DNA from: Arctopsyche grandis
Lineage: Eukaryota; Arthropoda; Insecta; Trichoptera; Hydropsychidae
Length of the DNA: 64,000 nucleotides
Reading direction: 5' to 3'
Assembly: GCF_051622035.1 (NCBI RefSeq)
Contig: NC_135355.1
Span: forward strand, 1,922,001-1,986,000
In this document: one piece after another, positions 12,583 through 25,878 of the stretch
Layout of the letters: each line of letters opens with the position of its first letter
How positions within the stretch are numbered: the first letter of the stretch is position 1
Notes under the pieces: model-generated
What the model was told of the DNA's origin: nothing
The model's input: only the letters and a program-made list of their open reading frames with translations
The model's database searches: none
Made by a program: the position numbers and the translations under genes

Positions 12583-12825
12583 AAAACTATAAATGAATGA
12601 ATTCCACTTAATGATTCGGCCTAAGTTGGAATTCCATGAGATAAATTTAATACTCAATTTGTATATTTGCGTAGCAGACCAATTAACAAACAAACGTTCA
12701 TCAATGAACGTTATTAAATATAATTTTTTTTATACTTGGGAAAGGCTCAATGGGCCCAATTTTATATTTTCCCAAGATGCCACTATCGAGCTGATCTTGA
12801 GCGATATCTACAGTATTTAACTTGT

Positions 12826-13055
12826 ATATATATAAATTTATAGATTATAAATTTTTAAATCATGTTCAAATAATGGTGACATATTGGGTAGGATGGTTTT
12901 AACCAATTTGATGAAGAACCGTTTCAACAATTAAATTAGATAAATTGGCAATCTCTGACAGGCTACGATCGATCTGGAGTCACGAGTATTCAAGCTTGAC
13001 CAGCAGCACTGCAGATAACACTCGGGGTAAAATCTTTTCAATCTAGATCAACCCA
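12826..13055 (-). mobile_element. SINE copy, head truncated
   Basis: Body from 'caaataatggtgacatattg' through 'gaccagcagcactgcagata', ending in the head-body junction near 'tcaatctagatcaaccca'. Confidence 0.7.
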
Positions 13056-14198
13056 CAAATGTTTAAAAAACCAAATATTTGTAAAACTAAATGTTCGTAA
13101 AATTAAATGTTTATAAAACTAAATGTGTAGCTGGTGGCATTTCGATATTTTGCATCCTTGCAAATAAATCATCTTCTCCCTAATTACCTTTACATATGTA
13201 TACGAAGCAAAACGCAGACTCCCTGATTATGTATATAAGAAGTAAACCATAGGTAGCATATTGAAGAAACCTGCTATGTGACCATGACAAAAAAAATACA
13301 ATAAAAATAAAATGCTTCACTTAATTTCATTAAATGATTGTTGATCAAATTTTTTAATACGAATTAAAATAATCAGCGCCGTAAATGTTTCGCAATTCAA
13401 TATTTAACGGAACATTACAAAAATAATTGCTGGAAAGTTCAGATCCTATCTGACCCTTCTCTCATCAGATGAAGGTCATATGATTTGCAAACTTTCACCA
13501 TATTTCCTAGAAGCATTTTATACTACTTATAAGTTCACGTTTTCTACCGAGTCTTTTCCGGTTAAACGAGACATTTTTTCTGGTGCCAATTTACATATAA
13601 TCTAACTCGAATTTGCTTGAGCGTCATGACTTCTGCCATGTGCTCTACTTTGCCTCGCAACAGAGACAAACCACTTCGATATATATTTTTTTTTGTTTAA
13701 AATCATACCGCATATTTGTTCCGACTAATCGAATCGAATATTTTTTGCACGTTCGATTTTGAGCATAGTTACTTCACCGTGGTAATTTTTTTCTGCCAAA
13801 ATGAGTGAAATAACTTACTATTATAATAAAGTACTAGTCAGTGTTGTCAAGCTGGGCATTTTTGGATTTTGACAAGCGTTATTCAGACGGATGAAAATTA
13901 GGGAAAAAACTTTCAAATGGCTCGTCTAAAACAAGTACATACATATACGGTCTGTTAAGGTAATATGAGATAGTATACCATATTTGACAATTCTACATGT
14001 ATCGAAAACTAATGCCCAGCGTTTAAGTATTTAGGTAATTAGGCTACCATTAGATAATATATACATAGGTACAGTCTAAATTAGAAAACTATGGTGAGGA
14101 CAAGCTTTAAACTCTAACAAATGAATTCCAAATCTAAATTTGGGTTATAATTTATATTTTATGATTTTAAATTTTTGATTTTTTGATTTTAAATGCTT
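13056..14198. other. No gene seen
   Basis: AT-rich. A short iterated 'taaaactaaatgt' motif lies at 13078-13130; otherwise nothing assigned. Confidence 0.5.
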
Positions 14199-14725
14199 TT
14201 TATTATTACTAAATTATGTTCACAATACATCTTATATCTATTTTAATAGCTACTGATTTACTGATCATTTTCTATTTTACAATTTTAAATTAATTTTGTT
14301 TGAAATCATAGTATTATATTATTGTAATGTTAATATGTACAGCATAATAGGAAAAAGAGCTCAAAAACCTATTTACAATTCTTATAAATGCTCATAATAC
14401 ATCTAATACATAATATTAATTAAAGACTCTCTAAAGTCGATGACCTAAGGCAGATTGTGTTTAGGTAATCTGTATTTATACCTGAAGAATATAGACATTT
14501 TGTTGTAATCACCGAGATTCTTCACAAGTGTGTTAGTATATATAAATTAGTATATAAAATTTTCAATTCAGTAGCTTCCATAAAAAAAATGATCAGGCCA
14601 AATAGTCGTAATACCATAAGCTTATTGACTTCAACTCAACTAAGAAAATGACAACCGGAAGTAAGATAGATGTCAGACGTGGATTTTTTAAAAAGTAGGA
14701 CCTTTTCTTCTGCTCGTTTTCATCT
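14199..14725 (-). mobile_element. Composite LINE repeat, reverse copy of 3150-3710
   Basis: 14199-14538 is the Jockey 3' end on the minus strand. 14540-14725 is the CR1-like fragment on the plus strand. The junction at 'tatata/ctaacacacttg' is the same as at 3360, so this is a second copy of one chimeric unit. Confidence 0.75.
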
Positions 14726-14876
14726 AATGAAGTGTTCTAAAAGCGATACTTCTCCAGTTTTCGTCACGATAATTTGATTAGATCAGGAGATGGAAACTTT
14801 TAATTCCTGTAGTAACGCTCCCGGTTATTTCAGCATCTTAATTGAAAACATTCAACCAGTGGAATCCACTTAAGAA

Positions 14877-15800
14877 TTCATCAGCATCATCATTTTCAAT
14901 GTACTGCTGGATGAAGGACTTTTCAGCACACTCTACCTTAGTTTGAGTAGCATTCATTCAACTAATCGTATATTTTTTCCTTCTATCTATTATACATACA
15001 TATATGTATATGTATGTTACAGTTGAAGTATATCTTACAGTTGTTTTGCAATATTTTGACTAGTTGGAATATATTCCATCTAACCTGGTACTAACTACTG
15101 TTATATCGTAGTTGAAGTGTATTTTCAGTTGTAATACGTGATGACTAGTTGGAATATATTCCGTCTAACCCAAGTTGTGAAAATATATTACAACTGAAAA
15201 TACAATTCAACTATAATTTAGTACTAGGTAAGATATAGAGGTTAGGGTTTCACGTAAACATCACTCTACTAATAATTGGGTTGTAAAGTCACATTTTTGT
15301 TTCGAACACATTCTTAAAGTTATCGTAATACGATAACTCATTACCATAATTCGTAATACCTAGCAAATATTAACGCATTATTGAATTCTAAAAACATCAG
15401 AACTGATAAAAGTCAACTATCATTCTATAACTGGCGCACATTGTTGAAAGTGTATTTGTGCTTGTAGAGTTATAATTTACTAGTTGAATTGTATTCGAAT
15501 ATAAATGACCTAAAACGCCAGTTGAAATATACAATTACAACTGAAAATATGTATATGTATATGTATATCTTTCTTGGGTACCATTCAAGTACTTTTCTTC
15601 GGTCCATTCTTCTACTCACTTATTGCAAGTTAAACATCTTATACAGAGAACGAATAGAGCTGCTACTCTATTAATACCTACTTCTCAATCAAGTGTTTCG
15701 CTTTCCATCTCTCCTCACTTCTATGAATTAATTGGACTTTATGCAACATTTTGACATTCTATGCCCAAATTTCCAATCCAATACGTCATTACTGATAAAA
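14877..15800 (-). mobile_element. RTE-type LINE 3' end, split by inserted sequence
   Basis: 14877-14985 (catcatcattttcaatg, tgctggatgaaggactt) and 15560-15800 (cttgggtaccattcaagtac) both match the reverse of the RTE end at 24.6-24.9 kb. Between them 14985-15560 holds several copies of a 'gttgaagtgtattttcagttg' type motif and 'tgactagttggaatatattcc' twice. The RTE fragment appears interrupted by this unclassified insert. Confidence 0.5.
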
Positions 15801-16403
15801 CACATTGACAAAAAAACTTTCTTATTCATAGAAAGTGGCATTTTTTATTTAAAAAAAGCATTAAATCGCCAAAATGCACTCCATCCCATTTTTATTCGTT
15901 TCTGATTTCATCTTCCTTCTAGTCAAATGATTTCAAAGACAGAATCAAAAAAAAAAAAAAAAGCCAAAATAAATTCACTCGCTAGTTTAAACCATGATTT
16001 AGATATGCCCTAGATAAGAAATTCTTACTGAAATGAAAATACCAAAATCATTTATTTTGTTATCTAGTTTATTGTTTTACAGAGACGAATAGGTTCAAAT
16101 TCTACGTCAACTACAACAAACTTATTCGTCAATATCACAAAACGTTATAAGATGGCACGCTGAAACATTGCACGAAATTTAAGTGAGACAATGGGAAGAC
16201 ACCTCATCATCCTCACTCTCCTTGAAAATTACCTCACAAATCTAACACGTTTCAGACCAGATGAAATATGATGAAAGTTTAAAATTGTAAATTTTATAAA
16301 CTGTCTGTCACGAATCGATTAAGGTCTATTCATACTATCCATCAGTTCACGGCTTGAGCACAGCACAGCAGCTCACGTAAACGATAGTTTCTATTCATAC
16401 TAT
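15801..16403. other. No gene seen
   Basis: Includes an A15 run near 15947. 'tctattcatacta' is repeated at 16325 and 16390 just outside the solo LTR. Confidence 0.5.
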
Positions 16404-16779
16404 TGTTGCGTAGGGGTGGGTGGAGGATCCAAGTAAAAGGCCAACAGTCGTTTCACAGCATTTATTGATGATTCAAGAGATATACGTACTGACAGTGCTC
16501 AGTCCAGAATGACCTGATATCGCCTACGTACCGCCTTATAAAGGGTAGATCTCTCAGATCTGTTTACCTGTTGTATAGTCACGTATTCGGATATGTATTT
16601 CCACGACATTGGGTCTCCCCGTACCGATTCTGAGAAATAACTAATAACGGTCATTGTTTAGCCTAAATGCACTTAGAGTCCAGATATCATCCTTGGAAGT
16701 AAGTGCATGCACTTAGTTAACCGATAACAGATGTCTGTTGGTCTAAGTGCAATTCGCTCAATCCGCGGCGTACGTAACA
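16404..16779. mobile_element. Solo LTR (Gypsy-like)
   Basis: 376 bases beginning TGTTGCGTA and ending TACGTAACA (imperfect inverted ends), flanked by the direct repeat CTAT at 16400-16403 and 16780-16783. TTATAAAG at 16536 and an initiator-like TCTCAGATC about 15-30 bases on fit an LTR promoter. No internal coding region flanks it, so it is a recombination relic. Confidence 0.75.
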
Positions 16780-16929
16780 CTATCAAACGCCTCATGGTTC
16801 CAGCACGCTCAGACAAGCTTTGCATGGAAAAGACCACTTATATTCATAATATACAGCAGCGCACGTTCGGCAGGTTTTTTCAAGGCAAAATTGGCGCGAC
16901 GAAATATAAATTTCTGAAATTTCATATCT

Positions 16930-17500
16930 AGAAGTTTAAGCTAGCAAGAAATATTTAAAATTTGGTGAACACCCGTCAACTGGAAGTGGCAGTTTACTCT
17001 TGTTCGATTTTTCTTCCATTATTTTTTTTCGACCTTTAAATATGTGTGCTCTTCACAAGACAATTTTAGTATAATCTTTATAATAAAAAAACATCAAATT
17101 TATTCAACCGGAAGTGGGATTAAATTTGAAGAGGGATACCACTGAACGTATTAAGTTGGAAATTAATATTTATATTCATTATGTACTAACTTAGAGTTGA
17201 TAAGGTTTTGGTTAGAATACGTAAGCTGAAGTAATATTTTTTTTTTAAAGAATATTTCATTATTTTATTTTGATCTTTTGAAGTATTTTTATTTTCTTGA
17301 TATTTAATGTGTATAATAGTTTAGTGTTTTTAAGTATAACTTTTGTCTTGTGTAAGTTTGCGCTCAATTTGTATCGAAAATGCTCTCATAACCGGTACGT
17401 GTGAACGTGTATGTATGTTTAATTATCGAATTTTGTTTTGTGACTTTCTTATATTCCTCAAATACATAGATAAAGTCATGGGTTGGTCACATACAAATCT
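16930..17500 (+). repeat. Dispersed repeat with CCGGAAGT sites, copy 2
   Basis: Same family as 4850-5530, with 'caaccggaagtgggatt' at 17104, a degraded 'aactggaagtgg' at 16979, and the shared end 'aatacatagataaagtcatg' at 17460. Confidence 0.7.
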
Positions 17501-17781
17501 TTCTCCTCCTCTCTACTTTTCACCTGGTTCAAACTCTTTCAATTCTTTTGGAGTCTGAAGGGAGTGCAGCTGGTGAACTTCTGGGTCGTCACCTGACCGC
17601 GTCACGCGGATGCAATGGCGATCGGTAAGTTACGTAGTGTAATGGTCCAATCTGGACCTGCCTATATACGTGTATATATATGATTTTTTGCAGAGAATAT
17701 AACTGTGATAGTGCCCGCGGCTGATATTGGCGAATTGTGTGTGTATCAACGGGTTGAGCTGAGTCAATGGCTCAGTGGTTC

Positions 17782-18043
17782 AGTCGTGGAGTGGTCGCGC
17801 GACTTTGTGCACGCGCACGCGCACTCGCATTGCGCAACTTTTTAGCGAACCTTTTTCGCAACTCTGTTTCGATTTTTTGAATTAAAACTGTGACTTGAAG
17901 ACATTTCTGCCACTGAGCTTCGATCCTCGGCGACATCAGCGCCGCTTGACAGTGCTTTGCCACTTTTTTTTTGTTTTTTGTTGTTTTTACGGCAGAACTC
18001 GTTTTCGAACTGACCTATACGACTCACTGAGAAACAAATACTG
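17782..18043 (+). promoter_or_regulatory. Putative TSS and non-coding leader exon
   Basis: TCAGTC at 17780-17785 matches the insect initiator. The next 262 bases are CpG-rich at the start, contain no ATG at all, and end in a strong donor CTG|GTGAGTG. This combination suggests a 5' UTR exon of a plus-strand gene whose coding exons I could not place. SLC26 is a possible but distant candidate. About 160 bases upstream, ATGGCGATCG|GTAAGT (17615-17624) could be a tiny alternative coding exon. Confidence 0.4.
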
Positions 18044-18218
18044 GTGAGTGTTGATTATTTCATTTTTTTTATAATTACCTAATATAATATATATATCATG
18101 TCTTCGGAGCGCAAATGTGATTATTCCACAGTGCGTATTATCATAGTAAATTTTATTTTTAAACTTATTCTATGACCAGCTTCCAATATCATATACATAG
18201 ATCTTTTTATGTGTTAGA

Positions 18219-18797
<579 letters not shown>

Positions 18798-18872
<75 letters not shown>

Positions 18873-18920
18873 TTAATATATATATATATATATTAAATAT
18901 ATATATATATATATATAAAA
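18798..18920. repeat. (AT)n microsatellite
   Basis: Pure AT tract with a short TATTTAATATA palindrome, abutting the right arm of the inverted-repeat element. Confidence 0.9.
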
Positions 18921-19239
18921 TTATATATTAGATGTATTATATGTATATTTTACTAGAATCCGACGGCCCCCCCAGCGCCCCCGGGGCTGGGGGTGAATTT
19001 ATTTGAATCGAAAAAAATATATATCGGATCGTCATAGAAACTGATTTTTTTTCGATGTTATGAACCAACATTACATACATATTATATATTAGATTATAAT
19101 ATTTTTTAATTATATTTTAATATGATGCTATTACGATTTGCCTCTGGGCTACACCTATGGTATTAAAATTGTATAGGTATATACATATGTATGTATGTAT
19201 ATATACATTAATAGATTATAAATTTTAAATCATATTTAA

Positions 19240-19478
19240 ACCAGCAGTATAGATAAATGGTTAGCGTGTGATGCTTTTGTGTGGTCACGGGTCAACCCCT
19301 TGGCTCTGCTGCTGGACAGATCTTGAATATGTGACGCCAAGGTCGATCGTTTCCTATCAGAGTTTGCAAGTTTAACTGATTTCTTTGAAGCGGTTCCAAC
19401 AAATTGGCAACCCTCTCCTATTTCTCGCAAATTCGCATTTGTCAAAAAGCAAATTTGTTCATGGATATATCTACATAA
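19240..19478 (+). mobile_element. SINE copy
   Basis: Head 'ccagcagtatagataaatgg', B-box remnant, body through 'ttggcaaccctctcctattt'. Confidence 0.75.
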
Positions 19479-19951
19479 ATGTAATTGTTAATCAATGTTT
19501 TTAATTGGCCTTATATAAATACCTATATTTAATGTTTGAGCTATACTTAATACCTATACTTAATTTGGACATATCGGTCCAAAAAATTTCTTACAGTTTA
19601 TAATAAGTGAAGATGAATTACTATTAGTTTCTTTATATAACTTTCGTTCCTTGAGATTTGTCCCAACAGCTGGTCTTATTAACCAAAGTCCCAATTAAGT
19701 GGAATCCACTGAACGTACATACATATGTATATTCTCAAAATCCGTTGTCCAGAGTAGTATACGGCACTTGCTTTTTTATTTTAGATAGTTTTGCACATGT
19801 ATTATATAAAACGCTAGCACGACTAAGCTATTGCAATCTAGGACAAAACTTACCCCCTGAAGTGTTTTAGGCGATATTTTATCATTATATTTAGCAGATT
19901 TTTTTTAGAACTAAACCGAATGCCTATTACAAATTCTGTTTATTAATCATA

Positions 19952-20300
19952 AGGGCGCAGACACACAGAGTGGTACGCAGTACGTGATTTTTTTAGATAA
20001 TTCACACAAAAAACGCTAGCACGATCTATGCCAGATCAAAGCTCACCCCCTGAAGTGTTTTCGGTGATATTTTGTCCTTGTATTGACATAAGTTTGACAT
20101 TGATTAATAACGGTGACTTATGACTAGTCACCGGAGCCTGAGGGGGCCGTGTATTGTTCAAAGGTTGTAAATGCATTGATAAAGGTTTGCCGAACAATGG
20201 ATAGCACTGTGACTATCCTACCTCTACTTATGACACGCCTTTTCAAAACTGGAATCTACTTAAGTAGATTCGTACCGTATGATTATGTGTGTGTGCGCCT
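19952..20300. mobile_element. MITE GGGCGCAGACACACA, copy 1 (with nested MITE)
   Basis: Ends AGGGCGCAGACACACAG / TGTGTGTGCGCCT next to TA dinucleotides; interior 'aaaaaacgctagcacgatct'. A partial extra copy lies just upstream at 19785-19880. Confidence 0.65.
20125..20225. mobile_element. Small MITE, TAGTCACCGG family, copy 1
   Basis: 101 bases from TAGTCACCGGAG to TATCCTACCTCT, flanked by exact 9-bp ACTTATGAC at 20116 and 20226. Nested within the element 19952-20300. Confidence 0.7.
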
Positions 20301-20378
20301 TAAATCTTCCATTTTTGTCAACGAGATATTACAAATTAACGGGATGTCACAAATTAGTACGTCATACTATGTCATAAC

Positions 20379-20510
20379 TAGTCACCGGACCCAGAAGGTG
20401 CCGCGTATTGTTCAAAGGTTGTCAATGGATTGTTAAAGGTTTGCCGAACCTTTTTTACAAAGGATTTACAACAATGGAACAATCGATAGCACTGTGACTA
20501 TCCTACCTCT
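20379..20510. mobile_element. Small MITE, TAGTCACCGG family, copy 2
   Basis: 132 bases; flanks TGTCATAAC / AGTCATAAC (8 of 9). Interior contains 'gaaccttttttacaaaggat'. Confidence 0.65.
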
Positions 20511-21378
20511 AGTCATAACTAGAGCTAGGGCCGAAAGCATGCCGTTCATTGTTAATTGTTCGCCGTGTTTTGTTCATTTTTATGATGAACCTTTTTTTGC
20601 ACTCTAGCTTTGTAAATAGACCCAAATGCCCTGATTCCTGGATAAAGCACGCTTCCGGTCCTCTATCTAGTCATAACATTAAGCTGAAATTTCAAACCCC
20701 AGAATGTCTGTGAAAAAATGGTCATATTACAAAAGATGTCTCGGGAAATAGGGTAGATTTAAATTTTGCGATCGTCAACGGGCAATATACTAATAGAATT
20801 ATATAGATACCTATATATATAATATGCAGATATAAACGGTGCATTGACTTGTTGGATTTTATGTAAGGTCATCGTTTTGAACTTGTATCATATGTACACA
20901 TGGTGTGATACGAAATTGTTATATGTTACGTTTATTTTTTTATAATATGTACATGTTTATTGTTGACCCTTTTCGAAAAAGAAATATCATTTTTTTTTAA
21001 TCTTTTTTATCTTTAATATTGTATGACGTATTCGCTACCATTTCGACCCTGTCCCATTAAGTTCAACTGAACTGCGATAGTGCACATAAATTATTCGTGA
21101 CGTGACGATATAAAACGAATTAAGCAGTTTTTTTTTATTAGATATATGTACATATTAGATCAGTAGTTTCTAATCTTTTTGACGGTTGAAGCAAAAAAAG
21201 TCACGCAATTTGAATTTAAAAAAAAAACGAAATTGCTTAAATTGTGACATACAAATCATACAAAATTTGGGTGATTAAAAACAGAATAAAAAATTGTTCA
21301 ATAACAATCTCATACATGTATGTATATGCATATATATCTATATATAGCTTTGTCTGAAGGATCCAACTTATATTATGT
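20511..21378. other. No gene seen
   Basis: MITE-like debris to about 20680 (further GCCGTTCATTGTT-type sequence), then AT-rich DNA. Confidence 0.45.
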
Positions 21379-21730
21379 ACTAGTGGTTTTACCAGGCTTC
21401 GCTCGGTATTTGTAATATAAACCGCTTAAACATGACTAATCGAATGGTAAACATTTTATTCAATTTATTTGAATAGTTTTATTTTATATAAATTTATTTG
21501 AATTGTCATTTGTTTTTTTTTTTTATTAAATTGACTGTCACGAACAAACAAACATATATACTAAGTCTCTTTCGAAATTATATGTATACCAGAATCTGGC
21601 GCCTGCGCCCCCGAGGACTTTGAATCCTTTGAATCGAAAAAACAATAAATCGAATGTGTTGTCTACGAACCAACCAATCAAGGTTACATATATGCAAAGT
21701 CTCTTTCGAAATTATATATTAGATTTAATT
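21379..21730 (+). repeat. ACCCGGCTTCGCTCGG repeat, copy 2
   Basis: Starts 'actagtggttttaccaggct' and follows copy 1 block by block. Shorter fragments are at 18912-19060 and 50958-50985. Confidence 0.65.
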
Positions 21731-22189
21731 GTACAACTTACGGCTTTATTTAGTTTTACGTTTCCGGTCTACTTCTTTAACCATTTGTTCCACTTCTACC
21801 GAGCGGATTTTCTTGAAATTTTGCACACTGATTTTCAATAATAATACAAAATTTTAATCGAATCCTTTAATACGAAATTGTTTAGAAAGCTTTGAATCGT
21901 CAGCGAGAGTTAGCATAAGTCGAGTTGAATAAATGGTATATGTTTACATACTTGGTTACCATACCAATTAATCAACATTAAGTACTTTCATTAAGAAAGT
22001 GTATGAATATATCGTTTTTTCCAATAGTTATTAGAACAAAAGGCGAACTTATAACTTAAAAAATGTTTTTTGTTATCTCAATGTATATTTTGAGGTTTTA
22101 ACACTTTTTCTAATCTACATTTGCCATAAAGTCATTACGGGCTACCTCGAGGCATCATCTATAGACAAATTTGTACTTTATATAAATTT

Positions 22190-22817
22190 ATAATATTATT
22201 ATTATAAATTTGAAATTAACCTCCTCAGACTTGACTTTTTATTTTTTGACGAAAAAAATTTTTTTGCAAAATTCTTTCATTTTATTTTATTTAAAAGAGG
22301 CGTGAAAAATATTTTTTGTATAGGTATATTTTTCTAAATTTATTTGTGAAAAATACAGCATGGTTTTTAATCGACTTTTTCATACAAAATAGCGAAAATA
22401 AACACGTTATACCTGGTGTTATACATCGTGCAAGGTTGCCATATAAAATAATCCCCGCACGCTATATGACAACACTGACAAAACTCAACGAAATAATATG
22501 GTGTACATTGTTTGCTTTGCAAAAGATCCCGCTGAAAATATATCGAAAATAACTTGAATATCAAGCGATAAAGCTAATGTATGTATATTGCAACGAGAAC
22601 AAGGTCTGAGGAGGTTAAATTCAAATAATGGCGACAAATGAGTTGCCAATTTGTTCGGAACGATTTCAACAATGAAATATAAGAGATAAATTGGCAAACT
22701 CTGATCAAAAACGATCAGCCTGAATATCAATGATCCAGCCAGCAACAACCAGTCAGGGATCGAACCTGTGACCCCTCAGTTAGCATTATACGCTAACCAC
22801 TGACCCATGTTGCTGGT
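22190..22817 (-). mobile_element. SINE copy interrupted by a TTAA element
   Basis: Head at 22740-22817 on the minus strand with B box GGTTCGATCCC. The body continues to 22619 and resumes left of 22216, after the MITE inserted at TTAA. Confidence 0.7.
22220..22614. mobile_element. piggyBac-like MITE in a SINE
   Basis: 395 bases with ends CCTCCTCAGAC / GTCTGAGGAGG and TTAA on both sides (22216-22219, 22615-22618). CC-initial ends and TTAA sites are usual for piggyBac. Confidence 0.8.
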
Positions 22818-22998
22818 TAAAGCCAGAGTAATAATGTGAAACGAAAAATTTTTGTATTTTGTATTGGAAAGCTCGAAAACTTGCGCTTGGCCTCTGACGT
22901 TTTGATGCGCATTCGGTACAAATGCGTCACTCACTCACTCTTTGACAGAAAAATCAACACTTCTACCGTGCATAGCCTTCCACACACTCAATTTTACA

Positions 22999-23927
<929 letters not shown>

Positions 23928-24475
23928 CCACAGCGTAATGCACTCGTAGAGCTATTGCATACCAGTAGAGAGGTCGTGCGTTTGAGTCCCGGCCAAATAC
24001 GCTGCTGGCTAGATCTTATAATTATTAAAAGGTTGTGGCTATTTGCAGGTACTATATCTGCGAATCATAATAAACGATTGATTAAACAAGTCTAGCATAC
24101 ATTAAATGTAAGTTCACGCGCATGCGCAGAAGGCTTTGCGCCTGTCGCAGATATAGTACCTGCAAATAGCCAATAATTTGCAAATATAGTACCTGCAAAT
24201 AGCTACAACCTTACTAAAATACGTCTCCTCTTTGAATTTTCCAATTTTTCTAGCTTAATTGTTGTGACGGATCTAATAAATCGTCATCCTCCCCCTCAGT
24301 TTCCCGCAACTTCGAGCTATTAGCATCTCGAATTTGTTGAATATTATAAAATGCTACCTACATAATGTATTTCTCGCAAATTTTCTGTGTATCGAAAATT
24401 TATTAACTGTCCATAGATGTCCATAGATGTCATGGTACATGTGATGAATGTAAGTAATAAATAAATAAATAATAT
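23928..24475 (+). mobile_element. SINE copy interrupted by a MITE
   Basis: Head-like region with B box GTTTGAGTCCC at about 23980, then the MITE 24029-24212, then SINE body 'cgagctattagcatctcgaa' and tail with 'gtccatagatgtc' duplicated. Confidence 0.65.
24029..24212. mobile_element. MITE AAGGTTGTGGCTATTTGC, short copy
   Basis: 184 bases with inverted ends AAGGTTGTGGCTATTTGCAG / CTGCAAATAGCTACAACCTT. The right arm holds two iterations of 'atatagtacctgcaaatagc'. No clear target duplication. Inserted in a SINE. Confidence 0.7.
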
Positions 24476-24604
24476 TTATATTTGATTTTTTTATAAATAT
24501 TTGAAATACCAATATTAGGATACATCTTTTTTTTAGTAAGGAAAAAAGCGGGAGGGGAGGTCGTAAAAATTAAACACCGACCTGGTTCTTTTTTATTTAG
24601 CACT

Positions 24605-24872
24605 ACACCACTGAATGAGGGATACAGTGGATAGAGTTAATAGTTTAAAATGGCAATGGGTGGGCCACGTGGAAAGGTGGACAAAAGAAGTACTAGAATG
24701 GTACCCAAGAGAATGCAAAAGGGTAAAGGGAAGATGGGTAGACGAAATGAGGAAAATTTGTGGAGTTAGATGGATGAGAGTTGCGCAAAACAGAGACGAT
24801 TGGAAGTGTGTTGGAGAGGCCTTGATCCAGCCGTGGATGGTGAGCGGCTGTAGATGATGATGATGATGATAT
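24605..24872 (+). pseudogene. RTE-type LINE 3' end
   Basis: The frame from 24615 encodes WVGHVERWTKEVLEW, ECKRVKGRWVDEMRK and RVAQNRDDWKCVGEA, ending near IQPW. This is the characteristic C-terminus of RTE-clade endonuclease-reverse transcriptases. A TGA stop is followed by a (GAT)n-like tail at 24855-24870, also typical of this clade. Confidence 0.85.
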
Positions 24873-25594
24873 GAAACGTATATTCTAATTCTTTGGAAAT
24901 TTCAATTAGAAAGTAAAATACTTTCATTAATTAATGTTCAAAATATTAAATTATCTTTCTGTGAACGCCATTGAAATTTGCAATATAAAAATTTGAAAAC
25001 CCCTGCCCATTTTCCCCCATAATTTACTACGATCTTCTCGATTCAATTCGAGCGAACGATATACATACGTACATATAATTGACACACGGGGCAGTTTGCC
25101 TTGAGAGAGACCTTTGTATGACTAACAATATTTTTCCAGCGGCCATTAACACGAGATGTCCGATAAGCCGGAAACGACCATTACCCTCGCAACAAGTTTT
25201 TCCCCAAAAGCGTAATTTTCCGCCGAAAATTTCGCAATTACACAAATTTATCAGCGCGCACTTGAACTATACTAATAGCACAATAATGATGTGAAACTCC
25301 ACACTTTGACTACCCGCTCACTATTCCACTTAAAACAAACAACTGATAATTTTCAATAGAGTCGCAGAAAACACCTTTTGAAAAACATGTTTTTATAAAG
25401 TTTCAAAACTTTTTGTAAAGCAAATAAACCTCGACAAACTCACGCACTTTTAAAATAATGAAAATAGTGTGTGTTGATCGATTGATATGGTTACCAAGTA
25501 AACAGTTACCATTTACATCGAACATAATCACTATTTTCTTGTTGATGATTCAAAGATTTTCAACTCAAGCTTTGATAAAATGTTGTATTTTTAC
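24873..25594. other. No confident gene
   Basis: A possible acceptor TTTTTCCAG at 25139 is followed by ATG and MSDKPETTITLATS before a stop, but no donor of quality follows. Left unassigned. Confidence 0.4.
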
Positions 25595-25865
25595 TAAACT
25601 CTTCTTACTTTCACTTACGATTACTATTAAGGAAAAATTTTGCCTCTTATCCGATCGTTTTCATACTTTGCCATTTTGTTCATTTTGGTCATCAATATTA
25701 GTGGAAGTATCATCATTACGATTGTGAAAAATAATCGTAATAGACACGTTTGAAAATACTCCCTCGAACTTCTCCATAACGTTTATCCGGCGTTTTTTTT
25801 GGCCTCTTCTCACTTTTCGCCATGTCAAATTTCAATTGTTTAAACGCCTATAGCTCTTTCTATTT
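25595..25865 (-). repeat. Dispersed repeat X, diverged reverse copy
   Basis: Minus-strand copy with 'cacttacgattac', 'atcgttttcatactttgcc' and the micro-ORF at 25787-25716, which keeps the core FKRV and the stop. Confidence 0.6.
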
Positions 25866-25878
25866 TCTTTGTTAATTA

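Noticed and set aside
24029..24212. Target-site duplication for the short AAGGTTGTGG MITE
   Set aside because: Flanks (AATTATTA / ACTAAAAT) do not form a convincing duplication.
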